Source: Streptomyces melanogenes (GTDB taxonomy: Bacteria > Actinomycetota > Actinomycetes > Streptomycetales > Streptomycetaceae). From it: a DNA stretch of 64,000 nt. Numbering within the stretch: the first letter of the stretch is position 1; every line of letters starts with the position of its first letter. A model generated the notes under the pieces. That model had not been told where the DNA came from. It saw only the letters and a list, made by a program, of their open reading frames with translations, and searched no databases. This document shows, one piece after another, positions 1 through 12,155 of this stretch. Made by a program: the position numbers and the translations under genes. The stretch is taken from positions 1 through 64,000 of the forward strand of contig NZ_BMTS01000001.1 in the NCBI RefSeq assembly GCF_014649795.1. The letters run 5' to 3'.

Positions 1-176
1 GGGCACGGCTCCCCGACGGCCTTGTCGATCGCGAAGTCCGTGGACCGCGAGAACGCCAGCGCGACACAGCACAGGCCGAAGCAGTTCGCACAGTCGGCCC
101 GCAGCCCGGAGCGGTCGTCCGAGGGACCGGGCGCGGTGGCCCGCTCACGTACGCGGTTCTCGGATGTCTCGGACAA
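1..176 (-). CDS. Partial YkgJ-like cysteine-motif protein (N-terminus only)
   Basis: The gene runs off the left edge; only about 58 N-terminal residues are visible. I chose a TTG start at 176 because a GGAG-type ribosome site lies about 9 nt upstream and the product then begins MSETSEN. The reading continues LRADCANCFGLCCVALAF, a CxxCxGLCC cluster followed by FAIDK and a further PC pair. This matches the N-terminal metal-chelating cysteine region of actinobacterial proteins that usually continue into pentapeptide repeats. The repeats would lie outside the window, so the full architecture cannot be confirmed. Function is unknown; the cysteines suggest binding of zinc or an iron-sulfur centre. 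Confidence 0.55.
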   Translation of the reverse strand, partial: MSETSENRVRERATAPGPSDDRSGLRADCANCFGLCCVALAFSRSTDFAIDKAVGEPC

Positions 177-291
177 GGCGGTCGCTCTCCTGCGGTGTCG
201 GTCGGCCCGGGACAGCTGTGCGAGGGGACGACGCGGGTAAATGTGCAGGTCGAGCCTATCGCCCGAGCCGCGGTGCCCAGGGGCGGCGGGG

Positions 292-471
292 TTACGCGGC
301 TTCGTCGAGGTCGGAGGTCGTGGCCGCCGCCCACAGCGTGAGCAGCCGCTCGTACTCCTCCGAGGGCCAGCCGCCGTCCGGGTCCGCGCTGTCGACGAGG
401 TCGCGGATCGCCGCGTTGGCGGCTTCGGCGTCCGGCAGTACGGAACCAGGGACGTGGGCGGAAGTGGACAT
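292..471 (-). CDS. Small hypothetical acidic protein, 59 aa
   Basis: This is a short ORF with ATG at 471 and TAA at 294-292. The product is MSTSAHVPGSVLPDAEAANAAIRDLV, then an acidic segment (DSADPDGGWPSEEYERLLTLWAAA) and a C-terminal EAA. The amphipathic helix pattern and G/C-rich third positions look like a real streptomycete orphan. There is no signal peptide or membrane segment. It sits alone between the left-edge gene and the rightward PPOX gene. No function can be assigned. It might be a small regulatory or partner protein, but nothing in the sequence shows that. Confidence 0.5.
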   Translation of the reverse strand: MSTSAHVPGSVLPDAEAANAAIRDLVDSADPDGGWPSEEYERLLTLWAAATTSDLDEAA

Positions 472-612
472 GCGTCCAGCCTAAGCGCACGGTCCGACAA
501 TCGGCCCCGAATAGTCACTGCCAGGTCCATCACACGGTCATCGGCCCTTCGCCACATGACCTTCACCACGCGCGCGCGGGCGCGGGAATCGGACGTACGC
601 GCGCGCTGTTCC

Positions 613-1059
613 ATGGCCATGACGGCATTCGACGCACACGAGGAAGCGCTGCTCAAGCTGGTCGCGGCGGAGAAGGGCGGCGTCCTCGCCACCCTCAAGC
701 GCGACGGGCGGCCGCAGCTGTCCAACGTGAACCACGCGTACTACGCGGACGAGGGCGTGATCAAGGTCTCCCTCACCGACGACCGCGCCAAGACGAAGAA
801 CCTGCGCCGCGACCCCCGCGCCAGCTACCACGTCACCAGCGCCGACCGCTGGGCCTGGACCGTGGCCGAGGGCACGGGGGACCTCTCCCCGGTGGCCGCC
901 GACCCGCACGACGCGACCGTCGAGGAACTGGTCCAGCTCTACCGGGACGTCCAGGGCGAACACCCGGACTGGGACGACTACCGGCGGGCCATGGTCCGCG
1001 ACCGGCGCGTGGTGCTCCGCCTGCGGGTCGAACGCGCCTACGGGCAGCCGCGCGGCTGA
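613..1059 (+). CDS. PPOX-class F420/FMN-dependent oxidoreductase
   Basis: This 148-residue protein is a single split-barrel flavin-binding domain of the pyridoxamine-phosphate-oxidase-like superfamily. Visible hallmarks are GGVLATLKRDGRPQLSNV near the N-terminus, the strand with IKVSLTDDRAKTKNLRRDPR that contacts the cofactor phosphate, and RVVLRLRVERAYG at the end. In actinobacteria this subfamily (like Rv1155) usually uses coenzyme F420 and reduces small conjugated substrates, though some members bind FMN or haem breakdown products. Two ATGs (613 and 619) are possible; neither has a strong ribosome site. The long in-frame extension back to 241 is arginine-rich and looks non-coding, so it was not used. 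Substrate unknown. Confidence 0.8.
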   Translation: MAMTAFDAHEEALLKLVAAEKGGVLATLKRDGRPQLSNVNHAYYADEGVIKVSLTDDRAKTKNLRRDPRASYHVTSADRWAWTVAEGTGDLSPVAADPHDATVEELVQLYRDVQGEHPDWDDYRRAMVRDRRVVLRLRVERAYGQPRG

Positions 1060-1156
1060 GCCGTCCCCGGCGGGTCGCTGCCGCGTAACGGCGCTGTTCC
1101 CGCGTTGTCGTACCCGCCGCACATAATGGAACGACCCCCGAGCCCCAGGAGGTGCC

Positions 1157-2350
1157 GTGACCGGCGCTGGTTCTCTGCTCCCACTCCGCTCCCGGCTGCG
1201 CGAACTGCGCCCCGCCGCGTTCGGGGCCGACCCGGCGGGGGAGCGCCTGGAGCGGATCCGCCGCTCGCCGAACTTCGCGGACGGGGTGTTCCAGAACCCG
1301 GAGGGCGCGCGGACGCGGCCCTCCGGCTCGATGGTGGAGTTCGCCAAGATCTACTTCGAGAAGGAGCAGCGCGCCCTGCGCGCCCCGGTGGGCAACATCC
1401 CGGTGCACGCGACGACGCTCGCCGACCTCGCCAAGCCGCCCGCCACCGGACTGCGGCTCACCTGGATGGGCCACTCCAGCGTCCTGGCGGAGATCGACGG
1501 CCGCCGGGTGCTCTTCGACCCGGTGTGGGGCGAGCGCTGCTCCCCCTTCGCCTTCGCCGGGCCCAAGCGCCTGCACCCGGTGCCCGTCCCGCTGGCCTCG
1601 CTCGGCCCGGTCGACGTGGTGGTCATCTCGCACGACCACTACGACCACCTGGACCTGCCCACCATCCGCGGCCTGGTCGGTACGGGGACGGTGTTCGCGG
1701 TCCCACTCGGCGTCGGCGCCCACCTGGAGCACTGGGGCGTCCCGGCCGACCGCATCCACGAGCTCGACTGGAACGAGTCGACGAAGGTCAACGGACTCAG
1801 CCTCACCGCCACCCCCGCACGCCACTTCTGCGGCCGCGGCCTGCGCAACCAGCAGCACACGCTCTGGGCGTCCTGGGTCGTCGCCGGCCCCGAGCACCGG
1901 ATCTACCACAGCGGTGACACGGGCTACTTCGACGGCTTCAAGGACATCGGCGCCGAGCACGGCCCGTTCGACGCCACGATGATCCAGATCGGCGCCTACA
2001 GCGAATTCTGGCCGGACATCCATATGACTCCGGCCGAAGGCATGCGGGCCCACCTCGACCTCCAGCGCGGCCGGCCGCACGGCGTGATGCTCCCCATCCA
2101 CTGGGGCACCTTCAACCTCGCCCCGCACCCGTGGGCCGAGCCGGGCGAGGGCACCATGGCCGCCGCCGCGGCGACGGGCGCCGGGATCGCGCTCCCCATC
2201 CCGGGTGCACCCTTCGAACCCACCTCGGAAAACGTGCCGACCGCGCCCTGGTGGCGCCCGGTCGCCCCGACCCCGCCGGGCGGCTGGCCGGTGCACGCCC
2301 GCGAGCCCGCCAAGGCGGGAGAACAGGAGACGGCCCCGGTCGTCTCCTAG
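1157..2350 (+). CDS. MBL-fold metallo-hydrolase (NAPE-PLD/UlaG-like)
   Basis: This is a 397-residue cytoplasmic metallo-beta-lactamase-fold hydrolase. The metal motif HxHxDH appears as SHDHYDHLD near residue 157. Further ligands are in the PARHFCGRGL and YHSGDTGYFDGF segments, and HWGTFNL near 310 is the final histidine. The combination LTWMGHSSVLAEIDGRRVLFDP is typical of the NAPE-phospholipase-D/UlaG-like branch. The GTG start at 1157 follows an AGGAGG site at about 6 nt. The gene stands alone between the PPOX gene and the conservon. Substrate is unknown; phosphodiester or lactone hydrolysis are the usual options in this branch. Confidence 0.82.
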   Translation: MTGAGSLLPLRSRLRELRPAAFGADPAGERLERIRRSPNFADGVFQNPEGARTRPSGSMVEFAKIYFEKEQRALRAPVGNIPVHATTLADLAKPPATGLRLTWMGHSSVLAEIDGRRVLFDPVWGERCSPFAFAGPKRLHPVPVPLASLGPVDVVVISHDHYDHLDLPTIRGLVGTGTVFAVPLGVGAHLEHWGVPADRIHELDWNESTKVNGLSLTATPARHFCGRGLRNQQHTLWASWVVAGPEHRIYHSGDTGYFDGFKDIGAEHGPFDATMIQIGAYSEFWPDIHMTPAEGMRAHLDLQRGRPHGVMLPIHWGTFNLAPHPWAEPGEGTMAAAAATGAGIALPIPGAPFEPTSENVPTAPWWRPVAPTPPGGWPVHAREPAKAGEQETAPVVS

Positions 2351-2547
2351 GAGTCGTCGGGGGTATTTCGCGCTGCCGTACGAGGCGTCATACCAGAGCG
2401 GGACGCGGTAGGGGGAACTTTTCCAACTGCGCACCGAGGGTGAGGGGTTGACCACTACTGTGAGTGGCCGACGATCAACGCGGGCCCGCATCGGTTGAGT
2501 TGGGCCCGGGACCACGATCTCTGGGACCCCACGTACCGAGGACGCAG

Positions 2548-4416
2548 ATGTCTCATCTTCGCGCACCCGCCGCGCGGTCCGAACGCCGCGAGGGCGGGCG
2601 GCACGGACGTACGGCACACCGGCCGCAGCCCCCGGCCGCCCCCGCGCCCGCCCCGGCTCCGGCGAGTCGGCCGCCCGGCGGGCCGCGCCCGTCCACCGAG
2701 GGCCGCATACGACCCCAGCTGCTGCGCACCGCGGTGCTGCCCGCCGTGGCCGCCGTGGTGTGCGGCGCGGCCGCCGTCGTCTTCACCCTCCACTCCACCC
2801 ACGCCCACCCCTCGGAGCTGCTCTGGGCGGCGCTCGGCGGCATGGCGCTGCTCGCCGTCGCGTCCGTGGCGGCCGCCGCGGTGGGCGCCGACCGCGCCGC
2901 CAAGACCGTGCTCGGCCGCGCCAACGGGCTGCGCCGGGGCAGCGCCCGCTCCGCCGCCGACCTGCGCACCGTGGTCGAGGGGCTGCGCCGAGGCGAGGGC
3001 CCGCCCGCCCGCCGGGCAGCGGCCCAACTCCCGCCCAGCGCCGACGAGTTCGAGCTCCTGGCGCACGAGCTGACCCGGTCCCACGAGGCCGCCGTGGCCG
3101 CCGTCGTGCAGGCTTCACAGCTCTCCAGCAGCGTCGGCAACGAGCAGAAGGTCGAAGTCTTCGTCAACTTGGCCCGCCGCCTCCAGTCCCTGGTCCACCG
3201 CGAGATCCAGCTCCTGGACGAGCTGGAGAACGAGGTCGAGGACCCCGAGCTGCTCAAGGGCCTGTTCCACGTCGACCACCTCGCCACCCGCATCCGCCGG
3301 CACGCGGAGAACCTCGCCGTCCTCGGTGGCGCCATCTCCCGCCGCCAGTGGTCCCACCCGGTGACCATGACCGAGGTGCTGCGCTCCTCGATCGCCGAGG
3401 TCGAGCAGTACCCCCGGGTCAAGCTGGTGCCCCCGATCGACGGCACCCTGCGCGGCCACGCGGTCGCCGACGTCATCCACCTGCTCGCCGAACTCGTCGA
3501 GAACGCCACGCTGTTCTCCGCCCCGCACACCCAGGTGCTGCTGCGCGCCCAGCTGGTGACCGCCGGGCTCGCCGTCGAGGTCGAGGACCGCGGTCTTGGC
3601 ATGCCCGTCACCGAGCAGAACAAGATGAACGCGCTGCTGTCCGACCCCGATCAGGTGAATGTCGCCCACCTCCTCCAGGACGGCCGGATCGGCCTGTTCG
3701 TGGTCTCCGCGCTGGCCCGCAGACACGGCATCGCGGTCCGGCTCCAGACCAACATCTACGGCGGCGTCCAGGCCGTACTGGTCCTGCCGCAGGGCCTGTT
3801 GGGCGCCGACTCCGAGAGCCACAAGGAGGGCCAGACGGCCGAGCGCCAGCCCCTCGCGGAGCCCGCCAGGACCCCGCTCCCGGCCCACCCGCAGCCCCAC
3901 GCCGCGCCCCAGACGCCCGCGCCCGCCCCCGCGCCGATGCCGCCGCCCGCGCACCGCACGCCCGCGCACGGCACCCCGCTGCCCCGCCAGCCCCAGCACG
4001 GCGAGACCGCGTCCACCCACGGCACCACCCCGCTGCCGGTGCGCGCCGCCCACGAGGAGCGGCCCAACCCGGCCGCCGCCGTCCCCGGCCACCGGGGCAC
4101 CGGGGAGGTCGCGGTGCCCCCGATACCCGTGGCGAACGGTACGGTGCGCGGCGCGGCCCGGCCCGACCTTCCCCGGCGCCGCAGCCAGGAGCACCTCGTG
4201 CCGCAGCTGCGGGACGCCCCCGCCGTGCGCAAGGAGGACGAACACGCCGTGCACGACCCGGGGTTGATGGCGGCGTTCCAGCGGGGCATCGGCCTCGCCG
4301 AGTCGCAGCCGGCCCCGCACGACAGCCCCGTAGTACCGCAGCCGCACCCGCCCCACCCCGCACAGCCGTTACACCACCCCCAGGCAGAAACCGACGTCGA
4401 ACACTCCAAGGAGTAG
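2548..4416 (+). CDS. cvnA: Conservon sensor: histidine-kinase-like ATP-binding protein (CvnA)
   Basis: This is the first gene of a conservon, a streptomycete operon encoding a membrane complex that resembles eukaryotic G-protein-coupled systems. With the ATG at 2548 (GAGGAC 7 nt upstream) the protein has 622 residues. It has an Ala/Pro-rich head, two membrane segments (about 57-80 and 90-113), and a dimerisation region near 215-262 (FHVDHLATRIRRHAENLAVLGG). A HATPase domain has its N-box near 312-325 (HLLAELVENATLFSAP) and EDRGLGMP near 347. The tail after 420 is a long Pro/His-rich region. The extracellular loop is very short, so sensing is probably intramembrane or indirect. An in-frame GTG at 2464 has no ribosome site and was rejected. 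Confidence 0.85.
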   Translation: MSHLRAPAARSERREGGRHGRTAHRPQPPAAPAPAPAPASRPPGGPRPSTEGRIRPQLLRTAVLPAVAAVVCGAAAVVFTLHSTHAHPSELLWAALGGMALLAVASVAAAAVGADRAAKTVLGRANGLRRGSARSAADLRTVVEGLRRGEGPPARRAAAQLPPSADEFELLAHELTRSHEAAVAAVVQASQLSSSVGNEQKVEVFVNLARRLQSLVHREIQLLDELENEVEDPELLKGLFHVDHLATRIRRHAENLAVLGGAISRRQWSHPVTMTEVLRSSIAEVEQYPRVKLVPPIDGTLRGHAVADVIHLLAELVENATLFSAPHTQVLLRAQLVTAGLAVEVEDRGLGMPVTEQNKMNALLSDPDQVNVAHLLQDGRIGLFVVSALARRHGIAVRLQTNIYGGVQAVLVLPQGLLGADSESHKEGQTAERQPLAEPARTPLPAHPQPHAAPQTPAPAPAPMPPPAHRTPAHGTPLPRQPQHGETASTHGTTPLPVRAAHEERPNPAAAVPGHRGTGEVAVPPIPVANGTVRGAARPDLPRRRSQEHLVPQLRDAPAVRKEDEHAVHDPGLMAAFQRGIGLAESQPAPHDSPVVPQPHPPHPAQPLHHPQAETDVEHSKE

Positions 4417-4423
4417 ATGCACC

Positions 4424-4858
4424 ATGGCGAGCGATGCGCCGACCGGACACGTCTCGGACCTCGACTGGCTGCTCAGCGGCCTTGTCCAGCGGGTGCCCTA
4501 CACACGCAACGCGGTCCTGCTCTCCTCCGACGGGCTGGTGAAGTCCGTGCACGGTCTGGACGTCGACAGCGCCGACCACATGGCGGCCCTGGCCTCCGGG
4601 CTCTACTCGCTGGGCCGCAGCGCGGGCGCGCGCTTCGGCGACGGCGGCGAGGTCCGCCAGGTGGTGGTCGAGCTCGACTCCACGCTGCTGTTCGTCTCCA
4701 CGGCCGGCTCGGGCACCTGTCTCGCCGTGCTCGCCGGCCGCGAGGCGGACGCGGCCGTGCTCGGCTACGAGATGGCGATGCTGGTGAAGAGCGTACGGCC
4801 CTACCTCGTGACGCCGGCCCGGCAAGGCGCCGGGACACCGAGCGGCACGAGGCACTGA
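4424..4858 (+). CDS. cvnB: Roadblock/LC7 protein (CvnB)
   Basis: This 144-residue protein is a single roadblock/LC7 domain: VSDLDWLLSGLVQRVPYTRNAVLLSSDGLVKSVHGLDVDSAD, then the helix GLYSLGRSAGARF and the strands that carry VVVELDSTLLFVSTAG. Roadblock proteins act as regulators of small GTPases (MglB for MglA). In conservons CvnB is thought to bind CvnA and CvnD. It starts 8 nt after cvnA behind an AAGGAG site, and is followed by the DUF742 gene 2 nt downstream, so the operon is tightly coupled. The C-terminal 15 residues are variable. Identification rests on both sequence and operon order. Confidence 0.9.
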   Translation: MASDAPTGHVSDLDWLLSGLVQRVPYTRNAVLLSSDGLVKSVHGLDVDSADHMAALASGLYSLGRSAGARFGDGGEVRQVVVELDSTLLFVSTAGSGTCLAVLAGREADAAVLGYEMAMLVKSVRPYLVTPARQGAGTPSGTRH

Positions 4859-4860
4859 GC

Positions 4861-5232
4861 GTGCCGGCCCCGCAGGACGGCCCATGGCTCGACGACGCGG
4901 CCGGGCGGCTGATCCGCCCGTACACCGTGAGCAACGGCCGCACCCGGCCCACCGCCACGCTGGACCTGCTCTCCCAGGTGATGGCGACCGGGCAGCCGCC
5001 CCAGACGCACCTCGGGCCCGAGCACTCCCAGGCGCTCGGGCTCTGCGAGGGGCCGACCTCGGTGGCGGAGATCGCGGCCCATCTGCGGCTGCCCGCCGTC
5101 GTCACCAAGGTGCTGCTGTCCGACCTGGTGGACTGCGGGGCGGTGACGGCCCGCGCGCCCCGCTTCCACCACACCCCCACCGACCGTTCTCTGCTGGAGG
5201 CAGTGCTCGATGGCCTACGACGACGGCTCTGA
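4861..5232 (+). CDS. cvnC: DUF742 protein (CvnC)
   Basis: This 123-residue DUF742 protein is the third conservon component. It begins at GTG 4861, directly after the cvnB stop, with CGAGG upstream. The signature RLIRPYTVSNGRTRPTATLDLLSQVM comes first. A winged-helix-like region follows (HSQALGLCEGPTSVAEIAAHLRLPAVVTKVLLSDLVDCGAVTARAP). Its last 23 bases overlap the start of the GTPase gene, which implies translational coupling. DUF742 proteins are soluble and interact with the other Cvn proteins; whether the winged-helix-like fold binds DNA here is not shown. Confidence 0.88.
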   Translation: MPAPQDGPWLDDAAGRLIRPYTVSNGRTRPTATLDLLSQVMATGQPPQTHLGPEHSQALGLCEGPTSVAEIAAHLRLPAVVTKVLLSDLVDCGAVTARAPRFHHTPTDRSLLEAVLDGLRRRL

Positions 5233-5824
5233 CGTCAGCCCCGCCGTGGATCTCTTCCCCACCGCGCTGAAGATCCTCGTCGCCGGTGGCTTCGGGGTCG
5301 GCAAGACGACCTTCGTGGGCGCGGTCAGCGAGATCGAACCGCTCTCCACCGAGGAGCTGCTCACCACGGTCAGCGTGGCGCACGACAGCCTCGAAGGGGT
5401 GGAGTCCAAGACCACCACGACCGTCGCCATGGACTTCGGCCGCATCACGCTCGACGAGCTGCACGTCCTGTACCTGTTCGGCACGCCCGGCCAGGAGCGG
5501 TTCTGGTTCATGTGGGACGAGCTCTCCGAGGGCGCGCTCGGCGCGGTGATCCTCGCGGACACCCGGCGCCTGGAGGACTGCTTCTCCGCCGTGGACTTCT
5601 TCGAGCGGCGCGGGATCGGCTTCCTCGTCGCGGTCAACGAGTTCGACGGGGCCTACCGCTACACCCCGGAGGAGGTCCGGTCCGCCATAGACCTCAAACC
5701 GGAGGTTCCCGTCGTGCTGTGCGACGCCCGCATCGGCAGCTCCGGGATCGGCACCCTGGTCACCCTGGTCCAGCACCTGCTGTCCACCTTCCCGGCCGCC
5801 ACCAGCCATGGAGCGCACACATGA
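5210..5824 (+). CDS. cvnD: Small GTP-binding protein of the conservon (CvnD)
   Basis: This 204-residue Ras-like ATP/GTP-binding protein carries the P-loop GGFGVGKT at residues 26-33, the switch I threonines (KTTTTVAMDFGRI), and the G3 motif FGTPGQERFWFMW. The place of NKxD is taken by VNEFDG. It is therefore a CvnD/MglA-type GTPase with a modified G4 motif, common in this family. It is the presumed molecular switch controlled by the CvnA/B/C proteins. Its stop overlaps the ATG of the GAF gene (ATGA), so a fifth protein is co-translated. No membrane anchor is visible; binding to the roadblock protein would place it at the membrane. Confidence 0.9.
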   Translation: MAYDDGSDVSPAVDLFPTALKILVAGGFGVGKTTFVGAVSEIEPLSTEELLTTVSVAHDSLEGVESKTTTTVAMDFGRITLDELHVLYLFGTPGQERFWFMWDELSEGALGAVILADTRRLEDCFSAVDFFERRGIGFLVAVNEFDGAYRYTPEEVRSAIDLKPEVPVVLCDARIGSSGIGTLVTLVQHLLSTFPAATSHGAHT

Positions 5825-6390
5825 CGTACGACCCGACCGGCCATCTGCTGCTCACCCCCGTCGACCGGGAGGCGCCCGTCCGCGTCCAGCGGCTGCGCCA
5901 GCTCGGCATGGGGGAGCAGCCCGATCCGGCCTTCGACGAGTTCGCCCACAAACTCGCGGAGGTCACCGCGGCGCCCTATTCGATGGTCAACTTCATCGAC
6001 GAGAACCAGCAGTTCTTCGCCGGGCTGCACACCCCGGAGGGGGCGCACGCGGGCACCGACCTGAACGCGGTGGCCGCCTCGGGCGGGGTGAGCCGGTTCA
6101 TGGCCCGCGACCACGGCTACTGCCCGCACGTGGTGGTGCGCCGCAAGGCCCTGGTCCTGGAGGACGTCTGCGACTACCCGCGCTTCGCGGGCAACCCGGT
6201 GGTCGACGAGATCGGCATCCGCTCCTATCTGGGCGCGCCGCTGATCGACCGGACCGGTATCGCGCTGGGCACCATCTGCGTCGTCGACACCGAGCCACGG
6301 CCGTGGGGCCGGGCCGGTCTGGAGACGATCAAGTCGATGGCGGCCGAGCTGATCGAGCAGATCCACCGCCGGGAGGACGGCGGCTTCTGA
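5821..6390 (+). CDS. GAF-domain protein, fifth gene of the conservon
   Basis: This 189-residue protein is essentially one GAF domain. It has FDEFAHKLAEVTAAPYSMVNFIDENQQFFAGL, then MARDHGYCPHVVVRRKALVLEDVCDYPRFAGNPVV, and the terminal core IRSYLGAPLIDRTGIALGTICVVD. Its ATG overlaps the cvnD stop. GAF proteins of this type bind small ligands or haem. The cysteine in GYCPHV sits where some family members carry catalytic or metal-binding residues. In other conservons the fifth position is often a P450; here the GAF protein may supply the signal input that CvnA's short extracellular loop cannot. That is inference from position only. Confidence 0.85.
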   Translation: MTYDPTGHLLLTPVDREAPVRVQRLRQLGMGEQPDPAFDEFAHKLAEVTAAPYSMVNFIDENQQFFAGLHTPEGAHAGTDLNAVAASGGVSRFMARDHGYCPHVVVRRKALVLEDVCDYPRFAGNPVVDEIGIRSYLGAPLIDRTGIALGTICVVDTEPRPWGRAGLETIKSMAAELIEQIHRREDGGF

Positions 6391-6413
6391 CCGCCGCCCT
6401 CCCGGTTCCGCGG

Positions 6414-7619
6414 TCAGTGGGCCGCCGCGAACTCCTCCGTGCGGACGACGTCGGAGAGCCGCTGTGACCACTGGCCCTTCGTCGTGCCCAGCGCCACTTC
6501 GGCCAGCCGGAGCAGCTGGACGTCGGTGGTGCCGGCCGGGGCGAAGATGTGGTGCGCGTCCCGCAGGTACCGCTCGATCGGGCGGTCGGTGAAGAGCCCG
6601 GCCGCCGCGTGGATCTCCATGGCGGCGCGCGCCGAGTCCAGCGCGGACTCCACGTTGACCACCTTGGCGTTCATCAGCTCGGCGTCGCACGGCAGCCCCT
6701 GGTCGAGCAGATGCACCGCGTGGTACGCGGCGAGCCGGGCCGTCATCAGCCGGGACTGGAGCTGCCCCAGCTTGATCTTGATGTTGGGCAGTTCGTAGAG
6801 CGGCTTGCCGTAGCGGATCCGCTCGGTGCAGAACTTGGTGGTCTCCTCCAGGATCGCCCGGTGGATGCCGAGCGAGACGGCCGTCAGATTGGCCCGGCCG
6901 TAGAGCACGCTGGAGGAGTAGGCCACGGCGAGCCCGTCGCCCTCCTCACCGAGCCGGCTCTCCACCGGCACCCGGCAGTCGTCGAAGTGGAGCTCGCCGA
7001 AGCTGAAGCCGTGCAGGCCCATCGTGTCGCGCTCGGCGGCGAGCGAGAACCCGGGCCGGTCGGGTTCGACGAGGAACGCGGTCAGCCCCCGGGAGCCGGG
7101 GCCGGTGCGGACGACGACGCCGTGCACATCGCCGACGTGGCTGTTCCCGACGTACACCTTGCGGCCGTTGAGGACGTAGTCGTCGCCGTCGCGGACCGCG
7201 CTCGCCGTCATCCCCAGCACATGGCCGCCGGACTCGGGTTCGGTCACCGCGATCGTCGGAAGGCAGTCACCGGCGGCGATGGCGGGCAGCCAGTGCTTCT
7301 TCTGCTCCTCGCTGCCGAAGTGGACTATCTTGGCCACGCCGAGCTGGGAGGCCTGCGCCATGGCGCCCATGGCGGCGCTGACCCGGGACAACTCCTCGAT
7401 GATGATGGTCTTCCCGAGGTGTCCGACGCCCATTCCCCCGTACGACGGGCTGACGGTGGCGGCTATCCAGCCCTGCCGGGCGATCAGCCGGGACAGGTCG
7501 TACTGGACGGACCGTGCCGCCTCCATCGCCGCTATCCGGGGCCGGATCTCGCATTCCGCGAACTGCCGCACACACTCCCGTAGTTGGTGGTGCGGGCGGC
7601 TGCTGAAGTATCCGTCCAT
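6414..7619 (-). CDS. Acyl-CoA-dehydrogenase-like flavoprotein with altered catalytic loop
   Basis: This 401-residue protein has the full acyl-CoA dehydrogenase fold. The N-terminal helices come first, then the FAD/substrate loop LPTIAVTEPESGGHVLG, the beta domain, and the C-terminal four-helix bundle with RIRYGKPLYELPNIKIKLGQLQSR. The ATG at 7619 is preceded by GGAGGAGGG; upstream in-frame codons lack a site. The usual YEGT motif that carries the catalytic base glutamate near the C-terminus reads FAPAGTTDVQL, so the base is missing. This suggests a biosynthetic variant or an inactive member rather than classical beta-oxidation. No electron-transfer partner is nearby. Confidence 0.78.
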   Translation of the reverse strand: MDGYFSSRPHHQLRECVRQFAECEIRPRIAAMEAARSVQYDLSRLIARQGWIAATVSPSYGGMGVGHLGKTIIIEELSRVSAAMGAMAQASQLGVAKIVHFGSEEQKKHWLPAIAAGDCLPTIAVTEPESGGHVLGMTASAVRDGDDYVLNGRKVYVGNSHVGDVHGVVVRTGPGSRGLTAFLVEPDRPGFSLAAERDTMGLHGFSFGELHFDDCRVPVESRLGEEGDGLAVAYSSSVLYGRANLTAVSLGIHRAILEETTKFCTERIRYGKPLYELPNIKIKLGQLQSRLMTARLAAYHAVHLLDQGLPCDAELMNAKVVNVESALDSARAAMEIHAAAGLFTDRPIERYLRDAHHIFAPAGTTDVQLLRLAEVALGTTKGQWSQRLSDVVRTEEFAAAH

Positions 7620-8227
7620 GGCGAGCCCTCCTCCGCGAAACGCCTGCTCGCAACGGTGTTCGAGCAGGTGGTGCATCGGCAGTGGTCCCCGTCCCGAAGA
7701 GGCCGACCCCATCATGTTGTTGATCATTCAGTGGCGCTTCAACGTCCTTGTCAACTTTGGCCGAAACGCGGCGTGTTGACGTTTGACTACTGGTGTGTTC
7801 TGTGAGGTTGGCCTCCCCGGTTCCACTCGGTTGGCATTCCCCGGTCCCGTCTTCTTGCCACATGCCAAGGGCAAAGGTTTCGTGGGCATACGGCACTGAG
7901 GGACAGCTTTCGGTCCCGGATGCGCACGGGGATGGCATCGAGGAGCACCCCGGGACGCGATTGGGTGCCGGGCGCGAACGCATTCGGAAGTGCGTGGGCC
8001 GCCCACCGTACGGTCTCCGCCTGTGCGAACCTGATCGTTTCCCGCTGCGGGCGGCAAGCGCTGTTCCGGACCAGCGCGTTGGAGCGCCGCCCGGTGGCGG
8101 CGGCGCGAAACGGTTGTTCCGGGCGCGTGGTCCGGCGTGCGGCACCGGACCGGGCGCCGATGTCATCATCGGCACCGGACCACCCGGCGCGCCGGGTCAC
8201 CAGGCCCAGAACGTAAGGAAGTTGACC
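7620..8227. other. 608-bp intergenic region with divergent promoters
   Basis: No convincing gene was found between the leftward dehydrogenase-like gene and the rightward Gfo/Idh gene. The left part holds promoter-like hexamers on both strands (a TTGACA on the minus strand, and TTGACG/TTGACT around 7775-7790 on the plus strand). The right part (about 7850-8215) reads through in one plus frame only because of high GC; its predicted peptide is Pro/Gly/Arg-rich with no recognisable domain. It may be a long leader or a gene remnant. Confidence 0.4.
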
Positions 8228-11987
<3,760 letters not shown>

Positions 11988-12005
11988 TCCGACAGCGGCA
12001 CCCGT

Positions 12006-12041
12006 ACCGCCCCGGCCGGCATCACGCCCGGCCGGGGCGGT
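12006..12041 (+). terminator. Terminator after icd
   Basis: A perfect 14-bp GC-rich stem (12006-12019 with 12028-12041) with an 8-nt loop begins 18 bases after the icd stop. It has no T-tract, as is common in Streptomyces. Confidence 0.8.
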
Positions 12042-12155
12042 CCCCGTTCCCGGGGTCGGTCCCCGGATTTCCCCGCCCGACCTTCGCGGACCGCCCGCGC
12101 GGGCGCCGCCGCGCTGGCACCATGGGGAAACTCCGGCGTGGCTCAAGGGGGAGCG

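Noticed and set aside
7793..8227. Possible N-terminal extension of the Gfo/Idh protein
   Set aside because: Low-complexity peptide with no homology pattern; AAGGAAG and the Rossmann start support 8228.
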